DNA of 8,156 bases from Pseudomonadales bacterium (lineage in GTDB: Bacteria > Pseudomonadota > Gammaproteobacteria > Pseudomonadales > UBA3067): NCBI GenBank assembly GCA_016763235.1, contig JAESUE010000154.1:1-8156 (forward strand), read 5' to 3'. Both the position numbers and the translations under genes were made by a program. Positions 1-6,802 of this stretch are shown here, in pieces; position 1 is the first letter of the stretch, and the number at the start of each line of letters is the position of its first letter. The notes below the pieces were generated by a model, which was not told the DNA's origin, did no database searches, and saw only the letters and a program-made list of their open reading frames with translations.

Positions 1-1647
1 GATATTACCGAACAAAAAGAAATGCGCTTAGCGCTACAAGAAGAAAAACTGCGATTGTTAGCTGCCCAACGTATCGGAAAAATTGGTGACTGGACACTTG
101 ATAACAATAACAATTACAATAAAATGACATGGTCAAAACAAGCGCTAGAAATTGTCGGTATTCATGAAGGGATTTCATATGACAACGCCTTCATGAATAT
201 ACACCCAGATGATGTTGAACTCCTCCATAAAGAAGTTCAAAAAGCCTACGATGAAGGCTACTCTTCGTCAGATTTCAGAATGATTATGCCTGACCAGAGC
301 ATACGCTGGATACATGGCGAACGACACCTTCTTAACGATGACAACAACAAACCCATTGGTTTACGCGGCACTATTCAGGATATTAGCGAGAGAAAAAATG
401 CAGAGCAAGAACTAGCGAAAGCAAAGGAAGAAGCAGAAAGTGCAAACCATGCTAAATCAGCATTCCTTTCGAGCATGAGCCACGAACTACGTACACCCCT
501 TAATGCCATCATGGGCTTTGGCCAATTATTACAAATGAATTCAGCACAAAACCTCAGCCTCCAAGAACTTGATAATACCAACGAAATCCTTAAGGCGGGC
601 AGTCATCTTTTGGATCTTATCAACGAAATACTGGATCTCGCAAAAATAGAATCTGGCCAACTAACCCTGTCCAAAGAGCCCGTTATCATTAATGACTTAC
701 TCAGCGAGTGTCTTAACTTGGTAGCGCCACTTGCACAACAGCGCCACATAAAAATCAGCTGGGAAAAGGCTATTTTTAATTCAGATCAAGACCAGAAAAC
801 AAATTGGAGCGGAAAGGTTTCGGCAGACCTCCTTCGTCTAAAGCAAGTTTTATTGAATTTATTGAGTAATGCGATTAAATATAACCACGAAAATGGCAGC
901 ATTACGATTTTCTACTCAATCATTCAAGAAAAGATGTTAGGCATTAATATTACTGACACCGGGCCAGGCTTGAGCCCTGAGCAGCAATCACACCTTTTCG
1001 AACCCTATAACCGCTTAGGAGCAGAAAATTTTGATGCACAAGGCACCGGCATCGGCTTAGTTATCAGTAAAAACATTATTGAATTAATGAACGGACACCT
1101 CACCGTACAAAGCCAAGCAGGCAACGGTTGCACTTTTCAAATTCAAATACCGCTTGACCAGCCGCCTTCAAATGAAGCTATTTTTCTGTCAAATCAGCTA
1201 AAAACCGACTCTCCAAAAACAAGTGAGAGCATAAAACCACCGCCCTCTTTCTACCAAGAATATACGCTTTTACATATAGAAGATAACCCAGCAAATTTAC
1301 GCCTTGTAGAACAGATGCTAGCCCAACACAAGCACATAAAAATCATCAATGCAGCTGACCCGGCATTAGGCCTGGAGCTCGTTAAAGCACACCAACCAAA
1401 TTTAATTCTCTTGGATATAAACTTACCAGGCATTAATGGTTTTGAAGTGCTAAAACGCTTAAAACACGCTGACGAAACGCGCCACATTCCTGTTATTGCC
1501 GTCAGCGCTAATGCCATGCCGGAATACATCCAAAAAGGGCATGAAGCCGGTTTCTCTCATTACATTACAAAACCCATCGATGTGAAATACCTATTAACCA
1601 TCATTGATAAAATAATGCGTGACGACGAAAACAAACTTACTTGCTAG
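1..1647 (+). CDS. Hybrid sensor histidine kinase, PAS-HisKA-HATPase-REC (5' end missing)
   Basis: The reading frame is open from base 1 and begins with DITEQKE, the usual exit of a PAS domain. The true start therefore lies upstream, and the ATG at 22 is internal. Counting from base 1 (548 visible residues), a PAS_3-type sensor domain occupies about 28-125 and ends in a second exit (DISERK). A coiled-coil linker runs 127-150. The HisKA dimerisation domain has the phospho-acceptor His161 in SHELRTPLNAI. The HATPase domain follows, with N box Asn290, G1 box DTGPG at 319 and G2 box GTGIG at 348. A C-terminal receiver (about 422-545) has Glu427/Asp428, phospho-acceptor Asp472 (LLDINLPG) and Lys524. 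All catalytic motifs are intact. No membrane segment is visible, though one could lie in the missing part. It probably autophosphorylates on His161 and passes phosphate to its own receiver and to the downstream regulators. The ligand is unknown. It is followed after 43 nt by the HD-GYP gene on the same strand. Confidence 0.96.
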   Translation, partial: DITEQKEMRLALQEEKLRLLAAQRIGKIGDWTLDNNNNYNKMTWSKQALEIVGIHEGISYDNAFMNIHPDDVELLHKEVQKAYDEGYSSSDFRMIMPDQSIRWIHGERHLLNDDNNKPIGLRGTIQDISERKNAEQELAKAKEEAESANHAKSAFLSSMSHELRTPLNAIMGFGQLLQMNSAQNLSLQELDNTNEILKAGSHLLDLINEILDLAKIESGQLTLSKEPVIINDLLSECLNLVAPLAQQRHIKISWEKAIFNSDQDQKTNWSGKVSADLLRLKQVLLNLLSNAIKYNHENGSITIFYSIIQEKMLGINITDTGPGLSPEQQSHLFEPYNRLGAENFDAQGTGIGLVISKNIIELMNGHLTVQSQAGNGCTFQIQIPLDQPPSNEAIFLSNQLKTDSPKTSESIKPPPSFYQEYTLLHIEDNPANLRLVEQMLAQHKHIKIINAADPALGLELVKAHQPNLILLDINLPGINGFEVLKRLKHADETRHIPVIAVSANAMPEYIQKGHEAGFSHYITKPIDVKYLLTIIDKIMRDDENKLTC

Positions 1648-1674
1648 TGATACTGAGCAGAAATAATTGCGAAT

Positions 1675-1680
1675 AGAGGA
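1675..1680 (+). promoter_or_regulatory. Shine-Dalgarno AGAGGA that fixes the start of the HD-GYP gene
   Basis: AGAGGA lies 10 nt before the ATG at 1691. The frame is open back to a TTG at 1667, but that codon has no ribosome site in front of it and would add only eight unconserved residues. The ATG at 1691 is therefore preferred. Confidence 0.6.
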
Positions 1681-1690
1681 CAGCATAGTT

Positions 1691-2806
1691 ATGAATATCC
1701 AGACCCGCTTAGAAGCAGCTAAAATTCTTATTGTGGATGATGAAAAAGCTAATATCTCTCTATTAGAGCAAATACTCCTTACCGCTGGTTATTCAAACAT
1801 TATTGGCTGCCAAGATCCTTACCAGGCCTCAAGGCTCTATCAAGAGCAAGACAGTGATTTAATTTTACTCGATCTCAATATGCCAGGGAAAAGTGGCTAC
1901 GAAGTCATGGAGCAATTAAAGAAAGAAACCAATAGCTCAGAACTACCTCCTATTCTCGTACTTACCGCACAGGGTTACCAAGACTCACGACAGAAAGCTT
2001 TAGACAGCGGTGCCCGCGATTACGTTACCAAACCTTTTCATATTAATGAACTTCTCTCTCGCGTGCGTAACCTTCTGGAAGTGCTGATGGCGAATAAATA
2101 CATGCGCCATCAAAATGAATTATTGGAGAAGGAAGTGCAACTACGAACCGTGGCGTTGCACGATTCCCGCTTACAAATTGTTCGACGCTTAGGACGCGCA
2201 GCAGAATATCGGGACAATGAAACCGGTTTGCATATTATCCGCATGAGTAAAATGGCTGCTTTAATTGGCAGTGCCGCTGGCATGAGTGACAGCGAGACAG
2301 ATCTTTTGCTGAATGCGGCACCCATGCATGATATCGGAAAAATAGGCATTCCTGATCACATCCTACTGAAACCCGGCAAGCTTGATATCGACGAATTCAA
2401 AATAATGAAAACCCACACTCAGATTGGCGCAGATATTCTGTCTGGAGATGATTCTGAGCTATTGCTTATGGCTAAGAAAATCGCCCTAAGCCACCATGAG
2501 AAATGGGATGGCAGCGGTTACCCTGCCAACTTAAAAGGCAAAGAAATCCCCTTAGAAGGAAGGGTTACCGCCTTAGCAGATGTATTTGATGCACTCACAT
2601 CGAAACGGCCATATAAAAATGCCTGGACAGTTGAAGATTCCGTATCCCTCATTAAAGAACAAAGCGGTAAGCACTTTGAGCCATCCCTGGTAAATATATT
2701 TATTGAACAACTGCCCAATATTGTGGCCATAAAAAGTCAGCATGCAGAGCCTGAAGAGATAAAAGTAAGCACTGACAGCCAGAATCTGCAATTAAAAAGC
2801 GGGTGA
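1691..2806 (+). CDS. Response regulator with HD-GYP c-di-GMP phosphodiesterase domain (RpfG-like)
   Basis: This 371-aa cytoplasmic protein probably hydrolyses cyclic di-GMP under control of receiver phosphorylation. Residues 10-130 form a REC domain with Asp16/Asp17, phospho-acceptor Asp61 (LLDLNMPG) and Lys114. A helical linker (about 131-160) leads to an HD-GYP domain (about 160-345). The expected metal and catalytic ligands are all present: Glu172, His181, His213-Asp214, Lys217, His242, His268-His269 and Asp297. The signature HHEKWDGSGYP is at 268-278, so activity is expected. The last 25 residues are a polar tail. REC-HD-GYP architecture next to a hybrid kinase is that of RpfG/RpfC, but the kinase here uses a PAS sensor in what is visible, so I do not call it rpfG. 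It starts 43 nt after the kinase and ends 71 nt before the next regulator, all on one strand, which suggests one operon. The start is chosen on the AGAGGA site. Confidence 0.96.
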   Translation: MNIQTRLEAAKILIVDDEKANISLLEQILLTAGYSNIIGCQDPYQASRLYQEQDSDLILLDLNMPGKSGYEVMEQLKKETNSSELPPILVLTAQGYQDSRQKALDSGARDYVTKPFHINELLSRVRNLLEVLMANKYMRHQNELLEKEVQLRTVALHDSRLQIVRRLGRAAEYRDNETGLHIIRMSKMAALIGSAAGMSDSETDLLLNAAPMHDIGKIGIPDHILLKPGKLDIDEFKIMKTHTQIGADILSGDDSELLLMAKKIALSHHEKWDGSGYPANLKGKEIPLEGRVTALADVFDALTSKRPYKNAWTVEDSVSLIKEQSGKHFEPSLVNIFIEQLPNIVAIKSQHAEPEEIKVSTDSQNLQLKSG

Positions 2807-2877
2807 AAAATTAATCTACTATTATTAAACAGATGCCCGCACATGTATCCATTTATTCTAAGTAGAAATAGTTAAAC

Positions 2878-3999
2878 ATGAGTAACAAAAAAAATATTAC
2901 CTACGTCGACGATGAGCTCGCTAACCTGAAAATAATTCAGCAGGGTTTAGAGGCTGAATATAATGTCGGCCATTTTCACAGTGCTAAAGTGTTCCTAGAG
3001 ACGGATGATATCCCCTGCGACCTTCTACTGCTTGATGTACAAATGCCAGATATAAGTGGCTACCAGGTTTGTGAAACCTTGCGCGCCAAAGGATATGATA
3101 AACCCATACTGTTTCTTTCAGCCTATACCGACATTGAAGACCGTCTCAAGGGTTATCAAGCCGGTGGAGACGACTATATAGGCAAGCCCTTTCACTTCGA
3201 TGAATTAAATCTCAAAATTAAGAATAATCTCAAACGATATTCCGATCTGCAAAAAACAAAGAAACAACTTAAAAATGCCAGCAGCACTGCCATAACGGCC
3301 ATGAACAATGCCAGTGAAATGGGCGTTGCCTTGCTCTTTACGCAAAAAACCCATTTAAGTGAAAACGAAGGAGAATTAGCCAGCGCTCTGAAAGAAGCAC
3401 TGCGTAGTTATGGCCTTAATGCCGTTTTTTGTTTTCGGCAGGCACAGCAAACTCATTATGATTCCACTTCTGGTACAGCACTCAGTGAATTAGAAAAGGA
3501 ACTTCTGGATGCTTACCAACGGTGCAATAAAATATCCACTCATGGAAATCGTTGCCTGCTGTCCTCAAAAAACGTCTCAATTCTGATCAAAAACATGCCC
3601 CAGGATATGGATAAAAAAGGGCGCTTACGTGATCACTTGGCCCTCATTCTCGACACCAACCATCAACATGTAAACTTTTTGGTTTCTAAGAATCAGCAAG
3701 CAGCTCACCAAGACGTTTTTATGTCAGAGTTACGACAACACACGCAACAAATTGTAACCAACATTGATGCAGCTGCCTCGCTTTCAAGAAACCGGGTTGG
3801 CACGATAGTGGAGAATGTTAAACAGGAATTATTTGGCCTTGAGCTAAAACTCGACCTTAATGAAGAAGACTCCAAGGAGCTGCAAAATATTTCTGTGGAA
3901 CTACAGGAAGAGCTGGATGACATCGTCAATGATTTTGACAATATAGAACAGCACGTCAATGTCCTTATCGACGCCATTCAAGGTTATCAGCCATCTTAG
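2878..3999 (+). CDS. Response regulator with unassigned C-terminal output region
   Basis: This 373-aa protein has a canonical receiver at about 5-120: Asp11/Asp12, phospho-acceptor Asp53 (LLDVQMPD), Ser81 at the conserved Ser/Thr position and Lys103. A charged, probably coiled-coil linker runs about 118-135. Residues 145-270 read as a mixed alpha/beta module, with hydrophobic strands near 149-154, 181-186, 233-237 and 265-269. It may be GAF-like, but I see no motif that proves it. Residues 280-370 appear almost wholly helical and acidic, likely a coiled coil. I find no HTH, GGDEF, EAL, HD-GYP, HPt or kinase motif. The ATG at 2878 is the only sensible start because an in-frame TAG lies at 2863. 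Its ribosome site is weak. It is probably the third gene of the signalling operon and may act as a protein-interaction adaptor or phosphate sink. The receiver call is certain and the output is unknown. Confidence 0.9.
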   Translation: MSNKKNITYVDDELANLKIIQQGLEAEYNVGHFHSAKVFLETDDIPCDLLLLDVQMPDISGYQVCETLRAKGYDKPILFLSAYTDIEDRLKGYQAGGDDYIGKPFHFDELNLKIKNNLKRYSDLQKTKKQLKNASSTAITAMNNASEMGVALLFTQKTHLSENEGELASALKEALRSYGLNAVFCFRQAQQTHYDSTSGTALSELEKELLDAYQRCNKISTHGNRCLLSSKNVSILIKNMPQDMDKKGRLRDHLALILDTNHQHVNFLVSKNQQAAHQDVFMSELRQHTQQIVTNIDAAASLSRNRVGTIVENVKQELFGLELKLDLNEEDSKELQNISVELQEELDDIVNDFDNIEQHVNVLIDAIQGYQPS

Positions 4000-4025
4000 C
4001 GCACGCGCGAATTTGAGCGTGCGCT
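3998..4025. terminator. GC-rich hairpin between convergent genes, possible bidirectional terminator
   Basis: AGCGCACGC (3998-4006) pairs perfectly with GCGTGCGCT (4017-4025) around a 10-nt loop. It overlaps the stop codon of the response regulator gene and lies just beyond the fbp stop on the other strand. Neither side has a proper T tract (GAATAATTA follows on +), so it is not a classical intrinsic terminator. It may act as an RNA 3'-end stabiliser or a weak terminator for both genes. Confidence 0.55.
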
Positions 4026-4041
4026 GAATAATTACAAACCC

Positions 4042-5052
4042 TTATTCGTTCTCCTCGATAAACTGAACAAGTTTATCCACCATATCTGGTGAGCCTACAA
4101 AAAGTGGGCAACGCTGATGAAGTTTCGTGGGTTCCAAATCTAATATTCTTTGGCCCGGAGACGAAATAGCCTTACCACCGGCTTGCTCAATTAAGAATGC
4201 CATGGGGTTGCACTCATAAAGCAAACGCAACTTACCTTCTGGGTATCGGCTGGAAGTTGGGTAGAGGTAAATCCCGCCCTTGATCAGGTTGCGGTGGAAA
4301 TCTGACACCAACGAACCAATATAACGCGAAGTATAAGGCCGCTGTGTGCTGTCATCTTCTTCCTGGCAGTATTTGATGTACTTTTTTACACCTTCAGGAA
4401 AACGGATGTAATTGCCTTCGTTAACGGAATAGATAGTGCCATCCTGCGGCACTTTTAAATCAGCGTGGGATAAACAAAATACGCCAATGGTCGGGTCATA
4501 GGTAAAACCATTAACGCCATTCCCAGTGGAATAAACCATCATGGTAGAAGAACCGTAGATGACATAACCCGCTGCGACCTGCTTATGGCCCGGTTGTAAA
4601 AAATCGGCCTCAATCACTTTGCTGCCCACTGGCGAGACTCGGTGATAGACAGAAAAAATAGTGCCTACGGAGACATTCACATCTATATTCGAGGATCCGT
4701 CTAAGGGGTCCATCAAAACGACATATTTGCCGTCAAGGTTCTTAGTTTCTTCAAACGTAACAAACTCTTCGTCTTCTTCAGAGCCAATACCACACACAAC
4801 ACCACGTTGGGCCAGTGCATTCTTAAAACGCTCATTGGCATACACATCCAACTTCTGCTGCTGTTCACCCTGGACATTTTCTTCGCCGGATGATCCAGCG
4901 AGGTCCATCAAACCTGCTTTGTTAATTTCGCGGTGAAGGACTTTGGCCGCTAGGCGAATAGACGAGAATAGCGCGCTAAGATCTCCACTGGCTTCTGGGT
5001 AATCCTTTTGGTTATCAAGAATGAATTCACCGAGGGTTTTGATCATTTCCAT
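4042..5052 (-). CDS. fbp: Fructose-1,6-bisphosphatase class 1
   Basis: The 336-aa protein hydrolyses fructose 1,6-bisphosphate to fructose 6-phosphate and phosphate, the irreversible step of gluconeogenesis, in the cytoplasm with Mg2+. The class 1 signatures are all present. The N-terminal region includes GEQQQKLDVYAN (62-73). GSEEDEE (90-96) carries the metal-binding acidic residues, and DPLDGSSNID (115-124) is the metal/substrate loop. SRYIGSLVSDFHRN (242-255) and GKLRLLYECNPMAFLIEQAGG (from 273) contribute substrate-binding residues and Glu280. Its length matches the bacterial family, and no residue appears to be missing. The start ATG (5050-5052) has an AGGA ribosome site 9 nt upstream (5062-5065 on the + strand). 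A second in-frame ATG two codons later is a less likely start. The gene stands alone, facing the signalling cluster. A TACAAT (-10-like, minus strand, 5094-5099) lies upstream but lacks a convincing -35 box, so the promoter is not established. Confidence 0.98.
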   Translation of the reverse strand: MEMIKTLGEFILDNQKDYPEASGDLSALFSSIRLAAKVLHREINKAGLMDLAGSSGEENVQGEQQQKLDVYANERFKNALAQRGVVCGIGSEEDEEFVTFEETKNLDGKYVVLMDPLDGSSNIDVNVSVGTIFSVYHRVSPVGSKVIEADFLQPGHKQVAAGYVIYGSSTMMVYSTGNGVNGFTYDPTIGVFCLSHADLKVPQDGTIYSVNEGNYIRFPEGVKKYIKYCQEEDDSTQRPYTSRYIGSLVSDFHRNLIKGGIYLYPTSSRYPEGKLRLLYECNPMAFLIEQAGGKAISSPGQRILDLEPTKLHQRCPLFVGSPDMVDKLVQFIEENE

Positions 5053-5959
5053 GTGTTGAGATCCTGTCTTTTCTGAGCGTGGTTTATTGGGACATTGTAA
5101 TCGAATTTCATTCCAGAATGCTCATAGATTAAGCCCTTTACGCGAAACAGGGCATTTGTTTCAGGCGAGTAAAAATACACGCAACTAAACAACCGACTTA
5201 AGAAAGCAAGTAACTGATTGATTTTTAGCCATATCACACTGCAAGCCCTTTGTTAACAATGACAGGGATATCAAAACTGTAAAAGCCACACAGATCAATA
5301 TATCCATCGCGTTATAGAAAATAGTGTTAGGAATTCGTCTGTTTTTCACTGGCAAGGCGAAGCACCGAAGCCAGAGGAAAAACAGGTGTACTAATAAGAC
5401 CGAAATCACTATCACTATGGGGCAGCTCTAAAAATAGTCGTTTTTTCATAATCATAGAAATAGCCGACCGCTTACCCCATCAAGAAAGACTATCAGCACA
5501 AGGGGCTGCTCCCAGTGTTGCATCGACCAACATCCAAATGTCCTATTTTAGCCATTCATTCAGTGAAACCTGTCGTTGTTCAGATGTAACGACTCAGCTC
5601 ACGTTCAGATTACCCAATACTAAACGTTAGCTCGCAGAGGATAAGTCAGCTTTTATCCCACAACACCTGTGGTTAGAGGACAGGGTTACATATTTTTACA
5701 TAAATTTGATCTTCTACGGCTCAATGCTTTGGTCACAGCTCAAGACAATAAAGACACGCTTACTCATTACCAATAAATGCTTGTTTAACAATCACCTATG
5801 GCCTTTATTTTACTGGCCTTCATTCCATATCGAATTAAGTGGGGTGTATCTTACTGCTGTCTATTATCCCTAACGTCTCCCTTCATGCGTCTTTCCGACA
5901 ACGCTAACGTTGATTCGAAACTGTATAAATAATAACCTATTCGAAATCGATCAATAATT
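5053..5959. other. Long intergenic region without a convincing gene
   Basis: This stretch must hold the fbp 5' leader and promoter (right to left) and probably the promoter of the gene at 6030. Its reading frames are short. The best is a GTG-started 76-codon frame on the minus strand (5185-5415) that would encode two hydrophobic segments separated by a KNRR loop. It has no ribosome site, and no relative is recognised. Two small dyads sit side by side: GGATAA/TTATCC (5639-5644 and 5653-5658) and CCACA/TGTGG (5658-5662 and 5668-5672). I see no tRNA, rRNA, riboswitch, insertion-sequence end or long repeat. A small RNA or decayed gene cannot be excluded. Confidence 0.6.
5913..5946. repeat. Two direct copies of ATTCGAAA, 26 bp apart
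   Basis: ATTCGAAA occurs at 5913-5920 and again at 5939-5946, each containing the palindrome TTCGAA. They flank an AT-rich segment (TATAAATAATAA) upstream of the gene at 6030, a position that would suit an operator pair. The repeat is short, so chance is a real alternative. Confidence 0.3.
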
Positions 5960-5998
5960 GAACGCGTAGATCCCTGCACTGCCAGTGCTTGCGCGTTC
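5960..5998 (+). promoter_or_regulatory. Two-tier stem-loop in the leader of the AP2-like gene
   Basis: GAACGCG (5960-5966) pairs with CGCGTTC (5992-5998), and the stem extends inward by G-U, A-U and G-U pairs. After a 6-nt one-sided bulge (5970-5975), GCACT (5976-5980) pairs with AGTGC (5984-5988) around a three-base GCC loop. There is no T tract, so it is not a standard terminator. It ends 31 nt before the chosen ATG and does not cover the ribosome site. It could be a structured mRNA leader, a regulator-binding dyad or a small mobile palindrome. The folding is plain in the sequence but the role is inferred. Confidence 0.5.
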
Positions 5999-6018
5999 GG
6001 CTTCCACCAAAACAAAGC

Positions 6019-6023
6019 AGGTG
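6019..6023 (+). promoter_or_regulatory. Shine-Dalgarno AGGTG that fixes the start of the AP2-like gene
   Basis: AGGTG lies 6 nt before the ATG at 6030. The frame is open back to a GTG at 5985, but that codon falls inside the stem-loop and has no ribosome site, so the ATG at 6030 is chosen. Confidence 0.6.
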
Positions 6024-6029
6024 CTAACA

Positions 6030-6665
6030 ATGTCGTTTTGCAATATCAGCAAGCATGATTCAGATAAAATTAAAGGTTATCAAGTACGCGCCACCGTTAA
6101 TGGCAAAGAAGTACAGCCTTTTTTTGGCGGCTTAAGCAACGAGTCGTTAAAAGAAGCTCTGAAAGAGCGCAATAAAATCTGGAAGAAAAACGGTATTATT
6201 GCCCGTAATGTGTTGATGTCCCCACTCAAGGGCACCGTAAAATCAAAAGCATCCAGTTCTGGGTGGCATGGCATTTATGATAAAACAGAGGTAGAACGCA
6301 GTGGCGCTGCCTGCGATGTGTATGCGGTTCATCTACGCAACTTAGCCACTGGCAAGCCCACCAATCGAGCCTTCAGAAAACACCTGTACAAAACCCCAGA
6401 GGCAGCACTACGCGAAGCGAAATCCCTGAGAAAGCGTAACATTGAAGCCTTTAACAGCATGGTTGAAGAATATAATGCCAGTATCTATAAAGATGCCGTC
6501 AAATTGGCTGATAAAGAAGTTCGTCAACTAAAACCCTTTCTCAACGATGTGATCGGTTTCGATAAAAACCGCTGGGATAAAGTATTTAAAAAGCACTTTC
6601 CCACTGGGCTTGAAAGCAATATTGATCCCAAAATAGTCGTGAAGGCAAAAAAAGCCCGCAAATAA
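6030..6665 (+). CDS. Basic protein with two AP2-like units, probable DNA-binding protein
   Basis: This 211-aa, lysine/arginine-rich protein has no signal peptide or membrane segment. Residues 15-53 read as three short strands followed by a helix (GYQVRATVNGKEVQPFFGG, then ESLKEALKERNKIWKK). Residues 78-140 repeat the plan in longer form: GWHGIYD, a strand DVYAVHLRN, a turn ATGKPTN, a strand RAFRKHLY, then a helix PEAALREAKSLRKRN. A G-hydrophobic-Y opening, strands carrying basic residues and a helix after 'PEAALREA' are what bacterial AP2-type DNA-binding domains look like. In other bacterial proteins these are found in homing nucleases, phage proteins and stand-alone genes. A helical segment (about 141-170) and a lysine-rich tail (KAKKARK) follow. 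No nuclease or integrase catalytic motif is visible, so a nucleoid or regulatory role is more likely, but this is inference. It is a single gene with a structured leader. The coding call is firm; the fold is moderately supported. Confidence 0.82.
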   Translation: MSFCNISKHDSDKIKGYQVRATVNGKEVQPFFGGLSNESLKEALKERNKIWKKNGIIARNVLMSPLKGTVKSKASSSGWHGIYDKTEVERSGAACDVYAVHLRNLATGKPTNRAFRKHLYKTPEAALREAKSLRKRNIEAFNSMVEEYNASIYKDAVKLADKEVRQLKPFLNDVIGFDKNRWDKVFKKHFPTGLESNIDPKIVVKAKKARK

Positions 6666-6707
6666 AATAGGGGCTCTAAAAAAGCCTAAAGCATTCCCTG
6701 CCGATGT

Positions 6708-6731
6708 TTGAAGCAGGCTTCAATTGCGCAA
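6708..6731. promoter_or_regulatory. Adjacent palindromes upstream of the Ada-like gene, candidate operator
   Basis: TTGAAGC-AG-GCTTCAA (6708-6723) is a dyad with perfect 7-bp arms. It abuts a second perfect palindrome, TTGCGCAA (6724-6731). Together they lie just upstream of the putative -35 box at 6740, where an activator or repressor could bind. The first could also form an RNA hairpin ending the upstream transcript, but no T tract follows. The GCGCA core recalls the GCGCA of Escherichia coli Ada boxes, though this match is short. Confidence 0.4.
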
Positions 6732-6739
6732 GAATCAGG

Positions 6740-6768
6740 TCTACAGCATGTTATCAACGGAATACAAT
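6740..6768 (+). promoter_or_regulatory. Putative sigma-70 promoter of the Ada-like gene
   Basis: TCTACA (6740-6745; 4 of 6 to TTGACA) and TACAAT (6763-6768; 5 of 6 to TATAAT) are 17 bp apart. Transcription would begin near 6775, about 28 nt before the ATG at 6803. This fits the internal start chosen for the gene and argues against the ATG at 6704, which would be upstream of the promoter. Confidence 0.4.
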
Positions 6769-6802
6769 ATGCGGACCTTCTTCTTTTACGCTGATTACCA
6801 GA

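Noticed and set aside
4661..4936. 91-codon plus-strand frame inside fbp
   Set aside because: It is antisense to the well-conserved catalytic part of fbp, and its serine-rich content is what the complementary strand of that gene would give.
5043..5237. 64-codon minus-strand reading frame upstream of fbp
   Set aside because: It overlaps the fbp start and its ribosome site, has no family resemblance, and lies where the fbp leader is expected.
5653..5662. TTATCCCACA, resembling a DnaA box
   Set aside because: It has one extra base relative to TTATNCACA, and no other box, AT-rich unwinding element or origin gene is near.
5798..5932. Plus-strand frame of 44 residues with a hydrophobic beginning (MAFILLAF...)
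   Set aside because: There is no ribosome site before the ATG, its composition is not convincing, and it is short enough to arise by chance in AT-rich DNA.
5985..6029. Upstream GTG start for the AP2-like gene
   Set aside because: The codon lies within the stem-loop with no ribosome site, while AGGTG stands 6 nt before the ATG at 6030.
6653..6690. Possible terminator after the AP2-like gene (AGCCC/GGGCT and GGCT/AGCC pairings)
   Set aside because: The stems are only 4-5 bp, the first overlaps coding sequence, and no T tract follows.
6704..6802. N-terminal extension of the Ada-like gene starting at the ATG at 6704, with three cysteines
   Set aside because: It does not match the N-Ada zinc domain, has no ribosome site, and would place the likely promoter and palindromes inside the coding region.
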